DNA of 64,000 nucleotides. Source: Oxalobacter sp. GTDB lineage: Bacteria; Pseudomonadota; Gammaproteobacteria; Burkholderiales; Burkholderiaceae_D. The position numbers were made by a program, and so were the translations under genes. Below, piece after piece: positions 7,801-17,933 of the stretch. Location: the NCBI GenBank assembly GCA_003605115.1, contig QZKY01000005.1, forward strand, positions 62,001 to 126,000. Direction: 5' to 3'. The notes under the pieces were generated by a model. The model saw only the letters and a list, made by a program, of their open reading frames with translations, was not told the origin of the DNA and did no database searches. Position 1 is the first letter of the stretch; each line of letters opens with the position of its first letter.

Positions 7801-8223
7801 AGACGATCCAGCGGAAGAACCGTCGTCCGCTGTGCTAACAGGCGCAGCCGTTTTTCCATGTGCAGTTTTCTCGACGCGCTGCAACCAGCTTGTTACTGCA
7901 TTGGGCAAGTGATGTGGAGAGGCGCCGCTGGCGGTGACGGGGTTTTTATCTTGCTCGAGGAAAGCCAGCAAGGCCGCCACAACGTGTGCGCAGTTGCTGC
8001 CTTTGGGGCAAGTGCACTCGCCGTCAAAGTTGATGCCTTTGCGTGTGGGGAAGAGCAGGATGTCTTGCTGAAAAATTTTGTCGCCGTCGACGCTGACAGA
8101 AGATTTAATGCTGTTGCCGACGAGTCGCAAATTATGAACGCGTTCATTGCGAACAAATTCTGCACCGCGTTGAAAAGCCGGGCTATCAAAATGCGTGCGA
8201 ACATCCTCGAGCGTGAAATACAT
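4837..8223 (-). CDS. SNF2-family DEAD/DEAH-box helicase with N-terminal SWIM zinc finger
   Basis: A 1128-residue Snf2/RapA-like ATP-dependent DNA translocase. A SWIM zinc finger is at residues 70-80 (C70-T-C72...C78-A-H80). The C-terminal half holds the two RecA-like lobes: motif I [11 protein letters not shown], motif II DESQ, motif III [14 protein letters not shown], motif V [22 protein letters not shown] and motif VI [11 protein letters not shown]. Residues 100-600 form the long, poorly conserved middle region usual in bacterial SWIM-SNF2 proteins. Such proteins are widespread in Burkholderiales as single genes, with an unproved role in DNA or RNA polymerase remodelling. The ATG at 8223 has no strong ribosome site. 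Confidence 0.92.
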   Translation of the reverse strand: [1128 protein letters not shown]

Positions 8224-8427
8224 ATTGCCGTTTCAACGAAAGCGAAGTTAAAAAGATATTCACCAACGAAACATTATCTATCAAAAGTGGGGAAAAAATC
8301 GATGTTTTTTTGCCACAAAAACAAGGAAAAACAGTGTTTCTGGATGTATGAAAAGACAAGCATGGCTGGCATTGGCATCGCGCAAGGATTTGCGTATCAT
8401 CGCGGCTTTGTTTTGTGACTGAAAACC

Positions 8428-10812
8428 ATGCTCCCTCCCATCGAACACCGTCTGGCCACTGAATTGGCAGCTCGTCATGATCAGGTCGCCGCTGCCGTGG
8501 CCTTGTTGGATGAAGGCGCGACCGTGCCCTTTATCGCCCGTTACCGCAAGGAAGCAACTGGCGGACTCGACGACGCGCAACTGCGTTTGCTGGAAGAACG
8601 CCTCCCTTATCTGCGTGAACTCGAAGAACGACGCAAAACGGTGGTGGCATCCATAAAAGAGCAAGGGAAAATGACCCCTGCCTTGCTGGAGGCCATCGCA
8701 CGTGCCGAAGACAAGGTGCGTCTGGAAGATTTGTATTTACCGTATCGACCCAAGCGTCGCACGCGCGCACAAATTGCGATTGAGGCGGGCCTGGAGCCGT
8801 TGGCGGACACATTGCTTAAAGCGCCATGCCTATTGCCAGAGGACGAAGCAGGCAACTATCTCAAGGCACCCTTCAAAACCGATCAAGGAGACAATCCCGG
8901 CGTGCCGGACGTGAAGGCGGCATTGGAAGGCGCGCGTCAAATTTTGATCGAACGATTTGCCGAAGATGCTGAACTGCTACAAACACTGCGCGAATATCTG
9001 AATGAGCACGCCGTGGTGGAATCCAAAGTGGCGGCTGGAAAAGAAGAGGCGGGGACGAAATATGCCGACTACTTTGATTATGTTGAATCTTTGTCGGCCA
9101 TTCCCTCGCATCGCGCGCTGGCACTTTTCCGGGGACGCCGCGAAGAAATGCTCAATGTCACATTACGGCTGGATGCCGAAGTAGAAAAACCCAAGTGGAG
9201 TGATCCCCACAATCCCTGCGAGACCAGAATTGCAGTGCGCTACGGCATTCGCGATCGTGGTCGTCCTGCGGATGCCTGGTTAATGGATACAGCGCGCTGG
9301 GCATGGCGCGTGCGAATTGCCATGCATCTCGAAACGGATCTGATGGGTGCATTGCGTGAACGTGCCGAAGCCGAGGCAATAAAAGTTTTTGCGCGTAACC
9401 TCAAGGATTTGCTGTTGGCAGCGCCAGCGGGGCAGCGCGTGACCATTGGACTCGACCCAGGTTTGCGCACGGGCGTCAAGGTGGCGGTAACCGATGCGAC
9501 TGGCAAAGTCCTTTCAACGGAAACAATTTATCCGCACGCCCCACGCAATGATTGGGATGGTGCTATCCAGGAAATTGCAGCCATGGCCAGGAAGCACGAT
9601 GCATCACTGATTGCCATCGGCAATGGCACCGCGTCGCGCGAAACGGACAAGCTCGCACAAGATGTGATGCAGCGTCATCCTGAACTAAAGTTGAAAAAGA
9701 TCATCGTGTCGGAAGCCGGGGCTTCGGTGTATTCTGCATCCGAATTTGCCTCCAAGGAATTGCCGGAACTGGATGTGTCGCTGCGCGGTGCGGTGTCGAT
9801 CGCGCGCCGTCTGCAAGACCCGCTCGCCGAATTGGTGAAGATCGATCCCAAGGCGATTGGCGTCGGGCAGTATCAGCATGACGTCGCACAAACCAAACTC
9901 GCGCAGTCGCTCGACGCCGTCGTGGAAGATTGCGTGAATGCCGTGGGCGTGGATGTCAACACCGCATCCGTTCCCTTGCTGGCGCGCGTATCAGGATTGG
10001 GCGCCAGTTTGGCGCAAAGCATCGTGAACTATCGTGACAGGATGGGCGCCTTCGCCACGCGCGAAGATTTGCGCAAAGTGCCGCGCCTTGGAGAAAAAAC
10101 CTTTGAGCAAGCGGCGGGTTTCCTGCGCATTACCAATGGCGAGTATCCGCTGGACGCGTCTGCGGTGCATCCCGAATCCTATCCGCTGGTCGAAAAAATT
10201 CTCAAGGACATTGGCAAGGATGTGAGGCAGGTGATCGGTGAAGTGAGTTTGCTGAAGTCACTTGACCCAAAAAAATACGCGGACGAACGTTTCGGCGTAC
10301 CGACCATAACCGACATTCTCGCGGAATTGGAAAAGCCGGGACGCGATCCACGACCGGAATTCAAGGCCGCGACTTTTAAAGAAGGTGTGACTGAACTCAA
10401 GGACTTGCGTCCCGACATGATTCTGGAAGGTGTGGTGACGAATGTCGCCGCCTTCGGGGCCTTCGTCGATATCGGCGTGCATCAAGATGGCTTGGTGCAC
10501 ATTTCTGCGCTGTCGAACACCTTCGTCAAAGATCCGCATCAGGTTGTGAAAGCGGGGCAAGTCGTGAAGATCAAAGTGCTGGAAGTTGATTTAAAGCGCA
10601 AACGCATCGGGTTGACCATGCGTTTGACGGATATGGCGCCCGCTGAGACACTGGATGCAAAAACAGCGCAACAGCCGCGCGAAAGTATGCTCAGGCAGCA
10701 GGCTGAAAGGAACATGCCTAAAAACAAATCGCAGCAAAACAAGGTGGGACAAAAAACGCCGCCGGCAGCAAATAGTGCAATGGCGGCCGCATTTGCGAAA
10801 CTGAAGGCGTGA
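8428..10812 (+). CDS. tex: Tex family transcription accessory / RNA-binding protein
   Basis: The 794-residue product has the normal length for Tex. Visible landmarks: the N-terminal Tex helical region with [17 protein letters not shown] (about 31-47), the YqgF-like nuclease-fold domain ([18 protein letters not shown], about 340-357), a helix-hairpin-helix part ([17 protein letters not shown]) and a C-terminal S1 domain ([30 protein letters not shown], about 664-693). A low-complexity Gln/Ala/Lys tail follows. Tex affects transcription and RNA turnover, and binds nucleic acid through the S1 domain. The gene is transcribed divergently from the SNF2 gene and converges with the next small gene. 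Confidence 0.95.
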   Translation: MLPPIEHRLATELAARHDQVAAAVALLDEGATVPFIARYRKEATGGLDDAQLRLLEERLPYLRELEERRKTVVASIKEQGKMTPALLEAIARAEDKVRLEDLYLPYRPKRRTRAQIAIEAGLEPLADTLLKAPCLLPEDEAGNYLKAPFKTDQGDNPGVPDVKAALEGARQILIERFAEDAELLQTLREYLNEHAVVESKVAAGKEEAGTKYADYFDYVESLSAIPSHRALALFRGRREEMLNVTLRLDAEVEKPKWSDPHNPCETRIAVRYGIRDRGRPADAWLMDTARWAWRVRIAMHLETDLMGALRERAEAEAIKVFARNLKDLLLAAPAGQRVTIGLDPGLRTGVKVAVTDATGKVLSTETIYPHAPRNDWDGAIQEIAAMARKHDASLIAIGNGTASRETDKLAQDVMQRHPELKLKKIIVSEAGASVYSASEFASKELPELDVSLRGAVSIARRLQDPLAELVKIDPKAIGVGQYQHDVAQTKLAQSLDAVVEDCVNAVGVDVNTASVPLLARVSGLGASLAQSIVNYRDRMGAFATREDLRKVPRLGEKTFEQAAGFLRITNGEYPLDASAVHPESYPLVEKILKDIGKDVRQVIGEVSLLKSLDPKKYADERFGVPTITDILAELEKPGRDPRPEFKAATFKEGVTELKDLRPDMILEGVVTNVAAFGAFVDIGVHQDGLVHISALSNTFVKDPHQVVKAGQVVKIKVLEVDLKRKRIGLTMRLTDMAPAETLDAKTAQQPRESMLRQQAERNMPKNKSQQNKVGQKTPPAANSAMAAAFAKLKA

Positions 10813-10816
10813 TGTT

Positions 10817-11254
10817 TTACCGCACGGCCGATATGGCCCATTGCAGATGCTCGATAATATTTTCATCGCTTAGCGCGGCCAAAGCTTGATTGGTCACCAG
10901 CCACGGGTCGTTCTGACTGCGCAGGATGTGTGTCGCAAAAAGATTGTGGATGGAAAAATAAGCAAACCGTGCCTTCTCCGGCACCACAAAACTGCCATCT
11001 TGCAAACCGGACATGGGATTCACGAATCGTTGCGCGATCAGGTATTTGTCTTGTCCCATTTTGACTGACAGTATCGCTTCGCGCAGCAGACCGACTTCAA
11101 GAAATTGCAGTGTACCTGTTGTTTTGTCACGATACACGATCGGCTTCGGCATCACGTTTTCCCAAATCTCCAATGCGCGCTCGCACAATCGCAATTGCAC
11201 GGCCTTCTGTTGTTCGGGTGGGAGGGAGAGATATTGCTTTGCTGCGGGATGCAT
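10817..11254 (-). CDS. hypothetical protein (145 aa)
   Basis: A soluble, roughly neutral 145-residue protein of unknown function, beginning MHPAAKQYLSLPPEQQKAVQ. I recognise no catalytic motif, signal peptide or membrane segment. Amphipathic N-terminal helices are followed by a mixed region (LVTNQALAALSDENIIEHLQWA at the end). It converges with tex, with only 4 nt between the stop codons. Codon use looks like that of neighbouring core genes. It is probably a real gene because the frame is long, opposite-strand frames are poor, and the start is followed by typical coding sequence. Confidence 0.75.
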   Translation of the reverse strand: MHPAAKQYLSLPPEQQKAVQLRLCERALEIWENVMPKPIVYRDKTTGTLQFLEVGLLREAILSVKMGQDKYLIAQRFVNPMSGLQDGSFVVPEKARFAYFSIHNLFATHILRSQNDPWLVTNQALAALSDENIIEHLQWAISAVR

Positions 11255-11324
11255 AAAAGTTAATGCGAAATTGTTTTAGAAGTGTTGACTATAACATTGT
11301 GGTGCGTCACTTTGTAGCAGCGCA

Positions 11325-11419
11325 GGAAAAACCAGGGTCGCCAGAAAAATGGGGTCAGCAGTTTTATTTTGCGAAGCAAAATTTACTCTGACCCCGATTT
11401 TTCAAGACCCGGTTTTTCC
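11325..11419. repeat. nested GGGGTCAG palindromic repeat, copy 1
   Basis: The inner copy runs GGGGTCAG (11351-11358) to CTGACCCC (11388-11395), with an inner palindrome ATTTTGC-GAA-GCAAAAT (11366-11382). Around it are older, partly decayed arms: GGAAAAACCAGGGTC on the left (from 11325) and GACCCGGTTTTTCC on the right (to 11419). Four further loci of the same family occur in the window. Confidence 0.85.
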
Positions 11420-11480
11420 GTGTGCGAGGCGATGTAGGTTTTGCAGTAGGTCGAGCTTGCCGGGGGTAGCCCGGCGGCTA

Positions 11481-11512
11481 CTTACCTTTCTTGTCTCGCC
11501 AAGAAAGGTAAG
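11481..11512. repeat. inverted repeat with 13-bp perfect arms
   Basis: CTTACCTTTCTTG and CAAGAAAGGTAAG are exact reverse complements separated by 6 nt. The sequence is part of a longer stretch (about 11455-11660) that resembles dispersed intergenic repeats common in Burkholderiales and Pseudomonas genomes. It has no T-tract on either side and lies between two genes on the minus strand. Confidence 0.75.
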
Positions 11513-11688
11513 CCAAAGAAGGCGACTGCGAGACGCAGCCCTGCGGGTTCCCGCTGCCAGTGCAGCAAAAGCGGGAAACAAAATAAACTCGCTGCGCTCA
11601 AACAAATTTTGTTTCTATTCCGCTTTTGCCTTCTGCCAGCGGCTGCGTCTAAGCGGAAGAAAATCGAAGCGACAATATGCAAACCGTC

Positions 11689-11708
11689 ATGCCAGCGAAG
11701 GCTGGCAT
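11689..11708. repeat. REP-like hairpin
   Basis: ATGCCAGC-GAAG-GCTGGCAT forms an 8-bp hairpin, with flanking CGTC and CCAG. This is the form of a very common proteobacterial repetitive extragenic palindrome. Only this copy was found outside genes in the window. Confidence 0.75.
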
Positions 11709-11805
11709 CCAGTGGCTTTTGTTAATTGTGGGCTGACCCTATGACTCTTCTATGACCCCTTCAAAAGGCTGAATAACTACAGCGCTTTTCTTTGCGATGA
11801 AATGG

Positions 11806-13263
11806 TTACGATAATTTTTTCCTCAACAACTCATTCACCTGCGCAGGATTACCTTTGCCCTTCGTCGCTTTCATCGCTTGCCCCACCAGCGCATTGAAAG
11901 CCTTCTCTTTCCCCGAGCGGAATTCTTCGACGGATTTCTGATTCGCTGCCAGCACTTCATCGATGATTTTTTCCAGTTCGCCGGTGTCAGAAATTTGCTT
12001 CAAGCCCTTCGCTTCGATGATCGCGTCGGCGCTGTTGACATCATCTGATTTGTTTTCCCACATCATCGCAAACACATCTTTGGCGATTTTGTTGGAGATG
12101 GTGTTGTCGGCGATGCGCTTGAGCAGTACGGCAAGTTGTGCCGCGCTAACTGGCGCGGCTTTGATCTCGACCGCTTCGCGATTCAGCATCGAGGACACAT
12201 CACCCATTAACCAGTTCGCGCTTTGTTTGGCCTGATCCTTGCCAGTTTGGGCGACGAGGGCTTCGAAGTAAGCCGCCATGTCTTTCGATTGCGTGAGTAC
12301 CGATGCATCGTATTCAGACAAGCCGTAATCGCGGACAAAACGCGTGCGCATCGCATCCGGCAATTCGGACATCTTGGCTTTTTCGCGCTCAATCATCTCG
12401 GCGGTGATCACCAGCGGCGGCAAATCTGGGTCCGGGAAGTAGCGATAGTCATGCGCGTCTTCCTTCGTGCGCATTTCGCGGGTTTCTTTTTTGTCCGGAT
12501 CGTACAGGCGCGTGGCTTGCACCACCGCACCACCGTCTTCAATCAGTTCGATTTGGCGGCGTACTTCATGATTGATGGCATCTTCAAGAAAGCGGAAGGA
12601 GTTCAGGTTCTTGATTTCGCAGCGCGTGCCCAATTCTTTTTGACCCACCGGACGCACCGACACGTTGGCGTCGCAGCGGAAGGAGCCTTCCTGCATATTG
12701 CCATCGCAAATGCCGAGCCACACGACCAGCGCATGCAAGGCTCGCGCATACGCGACCGCTTCCGCGGCGCTGCGCATGTCTGGTTCCGTCACGATTTCGA
12801 GCAGCGGCGTGCCAGCACGATTCAGGTCAATGCCGGTCAAATCCTGGAAATTTTCGTGCAGTGATTTGCCTGCGTCTTCTTCCAGATGCGCGCGGGTGAG
12901 TGCGACCGAATGCAGTTCGGGCTTGCCATTTTTTTCAAACAGGAAGGTCAGCTTGCCACCTTCGACGACCGGCTTTTCATATTGACTGATTTGGTAGCCT
13001 TTCGGCAGATCGGGGTAAAAATAATTTTTGCGCGCGAATACCGAGAGCGGCGCGATGTTCGCACCGACGGCCAGGCCGAATTGAATCGCGCGCTCGACCG
13101 CGCCGCGATTCATCACGGGCAATACGCCCGGCAAGGCGAGATCGACCGGACAGGCTTGTGTATTCGGATCCGCGCCGAAAGCAGTGGGCGCACCGCTGAA
13201 AATTTTGGATTGGGTGGAGAGCTGCACATGCGTTTCCATCCCGATGACGACTTCCCATTGCAT
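11806..13263 (-). CDS. gatB: Asp-tRNA(Asn)/Glu-tRNA(Gln) amidotransferase subunit B
   Basis: GatB is the tRNA-binding kinase subunit that activates Asp or Glu charged on tRNA(Asn) or tRNA(Gln), before amidation with ammonia from GatA. The 485-residue product starts [24 protein letters not shown], has the conserved [12 protein letters not shown] and [10 protein letters not shown] segments and ends with the YqeY-like tail domain ([18 protein letters not shown]). The frame extends upstream to 13305, but the ATG at 13263 has a good GGAG ribosome site and matches the family start. It is the last gene of gatCAB, 11 nt after gatA. Confidence 0.97.
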   Translation of the reverse strand: MQWEVVIGMETHVQLSTQSKIFSGAPTAFGADPNTQACPVDLALPGVLPVMNRGAVERAIQFGLAVGANIAPLSVFARKNYFYPDLPKGYQISQYEKPVVEGGKLTFLFEKNGKPELHSVALTRAHLEEDAGKSLHENFQDLTGIDLNRAGTPLLEIVTEPDMRSAAEAVAYARALHALVVWLGICDGNMQEGSFRCDANVSVRPVGQKELGTRCEIKNLNSFRFLEDAINHEVRRQIELIEDGGAVVQATRLYDPDKKETREMRTKEDAHDYRYFPDPDLPPLVITAEMIEREKAKMSELPDAMRTRFVRDYGLSEYDASVLTQSKDMAAYFEALVAQTGKDQAKQSANWLMGDVSSMLNREAVEIKAAPVSAAQLAVLLKRIADNTISNKIAKDVFAMMWENKSDDVNSADAIIEAKGLKQISDTGELEKIIDEVLAANQKSVEEFRSGKEKAFNALVGQAMKATKGKGNPAQVNELLRKKLS

Positions 13264-13274
13264 GATTTTTCTCC

Positions 13275-14735
13275 TTATACGCCTTCGGGGGTGCGCTGAT
13301 GCCAATCGGTCGCGAGTTGGAACTGATGCGCAATATTGAGCAAGCGCGCTTCGTCGAAATAGTTGCCGGTGAGTTGCAAGCCAACGGGGCGACGCGCATT
13401 GACGTCACCGATGCCGAAGCCGCAGGGGATCGACATGCCGGGCAGACCGGCGAGATTAGTCGACAGCGTGTAAATGTCACCCAGATAATTCGCCACCGGA
13501 TCGTCCGCCTTGTCGCCGATATTCCAGGCCACCGTTGGCGTGACCGGGCCCATAATCACGTCGCATTGCGTAAACGCTTGCTGGAAATCTTGCGCGATCA
13601 GCCGGCGGATGCGTTGGGCTTGCAGGTAGTACGCATCGTAATAACCGTGCGAAAGCACATAGGTGCCGACCAGAATGCGGCGCTGCACTTCTTCGCCGAA
13701 ACCTTGCGCGCGCGTCTTGCGGTACATGTCTTGCAAATCGCCATATTCTTTGGCGCGGAAACCGTAACGTACACCATCAAAGCGCGAGAGATTGGACGAG
13801 GCTTCGGCTGGCGCGATCACGTAGTAAACTGGAATCGACAGTGCAGTGTTCGGCAGTGATATCTCGACGATTTTGGCGCCGAGCTTTTCGTATTCGGTGA
13901 TCGCGGCGCATACTGCATGTTCAACATCCGGCGCCAGTCCTTCGCCAAAATATTCTTTTGGCACGCCGATGCGCAGACCATTCAATGGCGCATCAATATT
14001 TTGCGTGAAATCTTCCTCTGCGCGCTGCAGGCTGGTAGCGTCGCGCGGGTCGAAGCCAACCATCGCATTAAGCAGAATGGCGCAGTCTTCGGCGGTCTTG
14101 GCCATCGGGCCGCCTTGGTCGAGCGATGAGGCATAAGCGATCATGCCGTAACGTGACACGCGACCGTACGTCGGTTTGATCCCAGTGATGCCGCACAGTG
14201 CGGCGGGCTGACGGATGGAGCCGCCGGTGTCGGTACCCGTGGCGCCAGGGGCGAGACGCGCTGCCACTGCGGCGGCGGAACCGCCGGACGATCCGCCGGG
14301 GATTGCAGCTTTGTCCCAGGGGTTTTTCACCGCCCCAAAGAAAGAATTTTCATTCGATGACCCCATCGCGAATTCATCGCAATTGAGTTTGCCGAGCGTG
14401 ACCGTACCTGCGTCGCGAAGCTTGATGACTGCGGTGGCATCGAATGGGCTGACGTAGTTTTCCAGCATTTTGGAACCGGCCGTTGAGCGCCAGCCCTGCG
14501 TGACGAAAATGTCTTTATGCGCAATGGGAATGCCGGTCAGTGGGCCGAAGTCTTGATACTGGATGTTCGCGTCCGCATCGGCCGCTTGCGCAAGCGTGAG
14601 TGCTTCATCCACATGGAGGAAGGCGTTCAAATCGCTCTGCGCAATGCGGGCGAGGAAAAGCTTGGCCAATTCGGTGGCCGAAATTTTCCTGGTTTGTAAC
14701 AGCCGCGATAATTCTGAGATGGTTTTGTTATGCAT
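13275..14735 (-). CDS. gatA: Asp-tRNA(Asn)/Glu-tRNA(Gln) amidotransferase subunit A
   Basis: GatA is the amidase subunit that releases ammonia from glutamine for transamidation. The 486-residue product carries the amidase-signature Ser-cisSer-Lys triad: the lysine in IAHKDIFVT (about residues 71-79) and the serines in the glycine/serine-rich segment [20 protein letters not shown] with [13 protein letters not shown] (about 150-180). Length is typical. It is the middle gene of gatCAB. The ATG at 14735 lies 13 nt after gatC. Confidence 0.97.
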   Translation of the reverse strand: MHNKTISELSRLLQTRKISATELAKLFLARIAQSDLNAFLHVDEALTLAQAADADANIQYQDFGPLTGIPIAHKDIFVTQGWRSTAGSKMLENYVSPFDATAVIKLRDAGTVTLGKLNCDEFAMGSSNENSFFGAVKNPWDKAAIPGGSSGGSAAAVAARLAPGATGTDTGGSIRQPAALCGITGIKPTYGRVSRYGMIAYASSLDQGGPMAKTAEDCAILLNAMVGFDPRDATSLQRAEEDFTQNIDAPLNGLRIGVPKEYFGEGLAPDVEHAVCAAITEYEKLGAKIVEISLPNTALSIPVYYVIAPAEASSNLSRFDGVRYGFRAKEYGDLQDMYRKTRAQGFGEEVQRRILVGTYVLSHGYYDAYYLQAQRIRRLIAQDFQQAFTQCDVIMGPVTPTVAWNIGDKADDPVANYLGDIYTLSTNLAGLPGMSIPCGFGIGDVNARRPVGLQLTGNYFDEARLLNIAHQFQLATDWHQRTPEGV

Positions 14736-14748
14736 GACGGCGCTGTCC

Positions 14749-15051
14749 TTACTCGATGACCTTCGGCACCAGGTACAGGCCGTCTTGGGTGGAGGGAGCC
14801 GGTTGCTGATAAGCGTCGCGACGGTCAGGTTCGGTCACCTGATCCTCACGCAAGCGTAGCGAGAGATCCGGCATCAGAGCCGCAATCGGGTGGCTGAGCG
14901 GTTCAATGCCGGCTGTGTTAACGGCGCTCATCTGGTTGACCAAGGCAAAAATCCCGTTTAGCTGTTCCAGGGTTTTGGCAGCTTGGTCATCGCTAAGCGC
15001 AAGTTGTGCCAGGTCGGCAATGTGTTTAACGTCGGAAAGGCTGAGTGACAT
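14749..15051 (-). CDS. gatC: Asp-tRNA(Asn)/Glu-tRNA(Gln) amidotransferase subunit C
   Basis: GatC is the small subunit that wraps and stabilises GatA in the GatCAB complex. The 100-residue product starts [24 protein letters not shown] and has the typical [10 protein letters not shown] and [19 protein letters not shown] segments. As the first gene of the operon it is transcribed away from mreB; the 240-bp gap between them must hold both promoters. Confidence 0.96.
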   Translation of the reverse strand: MSLSLSDVKHIADLAQLALSDDQAAKTLEQLNGIFALVNQMSAVNTAGIEPLSHPIAALMPDLSLRLREDQVTEPDRRDAYQQPAPSTQDGLYLVPKVIE

Positions 15052-15288
15052 GGTTTCAAGTGGTGAAAAAATCCACGCAAGATAATGGGAAACGAGAGAA
15101 TCGGTTGTTGGCTCGAAAAACCTTTTAATCGAGTGTGATTCGGAGCAAAAACCCGACAGATATCCGATGAATTATAAGGTAGAATGAGCGCTTAATGCGC
15201 GTTCCACCCGCCCTGAGGTGTGGCAAGGGGGTGCAAAACGCCCGCCAAGTAAGCGCTCACAAGTTAATCGTCGTGCAACACAGGATAA

Positions 15289-16335
<1,047 letters not shown>

Positions 16336-16457
16336 CGCTGAGGTCAAACGCGCGGCATCAGGCGAGGTGGTGGCTCGGCACGCAGTGTGCTGGTAGCGTG
16401 ACCCCAGTGCCTGGCGCCAGGATTATTTGAGAGAGCACACCCGCATCTGACTGCCAC

Positions 16458-17396
16458 ATGGAACGTCATCCACCGCCACTATTCAGACAGGGTGTTCCGG
16501 CTTTTTTGAGGATGCTGCTATTCGCATTGATTGCGATAGCCATGTTGGTGGCGGACTCCCGCATGCACGCACTTGGCACGGTGCGGCATGCCATCAATAC
16601 CATGCTCTATCCAGTGCAGCGCGCTGCCCTGCTGCCACGCGATGCCGTCAACGCCATTTCGGAATATTTCTCATCCCTGAGTTCCATGCAAGAGGAGATC
16701 AAGGCGTTAAAGCAGGAACAACTCGCTAACACGCAGACGCTTCAGCAGGCGCAAATCCTTGCCACAGAAAATGCCCACTTGCGCAAGGTGCTTGCCATTC
16801 GCGAAAAGCTTGAGATCAAGTCCATTGTGGCTGAGTTTCTTTATGATGCACGCGATGTCTTTACCCGAAAAATCATACTGAATCGCGGCAGCCAGGATGG
16901 CGTCGAGCGTGGACAGCCGGTCATCGATGAAAACGGCGTGATTGGACAAGTCACGCGCGTTTTCCCCATGATGTCTGAAGTGACCTTACTGACTGATAAA
17001 GATCAGGCCATTCCGGTACAAATTCAGCGCAATGGTTTGCGCACGGTTGTTTATGGACGCGGGCAGTCTGGCATGCTGGATATGCGGTCACTGTCAGCTA
17101 ATGCGGACATCAAGGTGGACGATTTGGTGGTGACTTCCGGGATTGACGGTGTTTATCCCCCGGGATTGTCTGTTGCGAAGGTGAAGCAGATTGAAAGCCT
17201 GGTGCCAGGTTCGTTTGGCCACGTGATATGCGAACCCGTGGCAGGCATGGATCGCAATCGACATTTGCTGATTTTGCTGACGGATATGGCCTATCCTCCG
17301 CGTCCCGCTCCGGAAGAGGATGAGCAAAAAACGAAGCGCAAGCACCCAAGAACGCCGCAAGTGACTGTAGCCAAGCCCAGGGAGATGAAGCAATGA
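16458..17396 (+). CDS. mreC: rod shape-determining protein MreC
   Basis: MreC is a bitopic inner-membrane protein whose periplasmic beta domains link MreB to PBP2 and RodA. The 312-residue product has a single N-terminal membrane helix (about residues 16-35, FLRMLLFALIAIAMLVA), a coiled coil (about 72-112) and the beta-rich domain with ILNRGSQDGVERGQPVIDENGVIGQV and VTSGIDGVYPPGLSVAKV. A charged, proline-containing tail ends the protein. It lies 122 nt after mreB and overlaps mreD by ATGA. Confidence 0.96.
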   Translation: MERHPPPLFRQGVPAFLRMLLFALIAIAMLVADSRMHALGTVRHAINTMLYPVQRAALLPRDAVNAISEYFSSLSSMQEEIKALKQEQLANTQTLQQAQILATENAHLRKVLAIREKLEIKSIVAEFLYDARDVFTRKIILNRGSQDGVERGQPVIDENGVIGQVTRVFPMMSEVTLLTDKDQAIPVQIQRNGLRTVVYGRGQSGMLDMRSLSANADIKVDDLVVTSGIDGVYPPGLSVAKVKQIESLVPGSFGHVICEPVAGMDRNRHLLILLTDMAYPPRPAPEEDEQKTKRKHPRTPQVTVAKPREMKQ

Positions 17397-17908
17397 GTCG
17401 ACCGCAGGAATACATCCTTTTCCCTGCCAGCAAAACGTATATCGCGATCACGCTCGCCATTGCTTTTTTGCTGAATCTGCAGGCGTGGGGGCGTATGCCG
17501 GGCGTGCCAGATTTTGTGGCGCTGGTGCTGGTGTTTTGGGGTATTCACCAACCACGTCGTGTTGGCATTGGCCTCGCGTTTTGCATGGGGCTTTTGATGG
17601 ATGTGCACAGCGCCACACTCTTTGGTGAAAATGCGCTGGCCTACACCTTGCTCGCTTATTTCGCCATCACCGTGCATCGACGTGTATTGTGGTTTCCGGT
17701 GACGACACAGGCTGTGCAGATTTTTATCTTGATGCTGCTAACCCAATCCGTGCAACTTTTCGTCCAATATACGGTGAGCGGCAGAACGCCTAGCTGGTGG
17801 TTTTTCCTGGAGAGCATAGTGGCCGCAGCGCTTTGGCCTGTGCTGACCTGGCTCATGATGGCGAGGCCGAGCCGTTCAGCCCAAAAAGATGACGCCAGAA
17901 GTCTCTGA
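17393..17908 (+). CDS. mreD: rod shape-determining protein MreD
   Basis: A 171-residue polytopic inner-membrane protein with about five hydrophobic segments and the family segment LGLLMDVHSATLFGENALAYTLLAY (here FCMGLLMDVHSATLFG). It works with MreC and RodA in elongation of rod-shaped cells. The start overlaps the mreC stop by 4 nt, and mrdA follows 25 nt later. Confidence 0.95.
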   Translation: MSRPQEYILFPASKTYIAITLAIAFLLNLQAWGRMPGVPDFVALVLVFWGIHQPRRVGIGLAFCMGLLMDVHSATLFGENALAYTLLAYFAITVHRRVLWFPVTTQAVQIFILMLLTQSVQLFVQYTVSGRTPSWWFFLESIVAAALWPVLTWLMMARPSRSAQKDDARSL

Positions 17909-17933
17909 CACCGCGTGAAGGCATACTGAATCG

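Larger units (their letters stand above)
11255..11805. other. 550-bp gene-free stretch filled with repeats
   Basis: No convincing gene is seen between the unknown 145-aa gene and gatB. The stretch holds, in order, a nested GGGGTCAG palindrome (11325-11419), an inverted-repeat segment with 13-bp arms (11481-11512) inside a longer GC-skewed repeat to about 11680, and a REP-type hairpin (11689-11708). Small frames at 11349-11744 (plus) and 11402-11682 (minus) are repeat translations of the kind often miscalled as proteins. Confidence 0.8.

Noticed and set aside
11349-11744. Small frames in the repeat stretch (131 aa plus; 67 and 66 aa minus)
   Set aside because: They translate inverted repeats and REP sequence; such frames are frequent false gene calls in related genomes.
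16405-16430. CCTGGCGCCAGG palindrome after mreB as a terminator
   Set aside because: Short palindrome with no T-tract, and mreC follows in the same operon.
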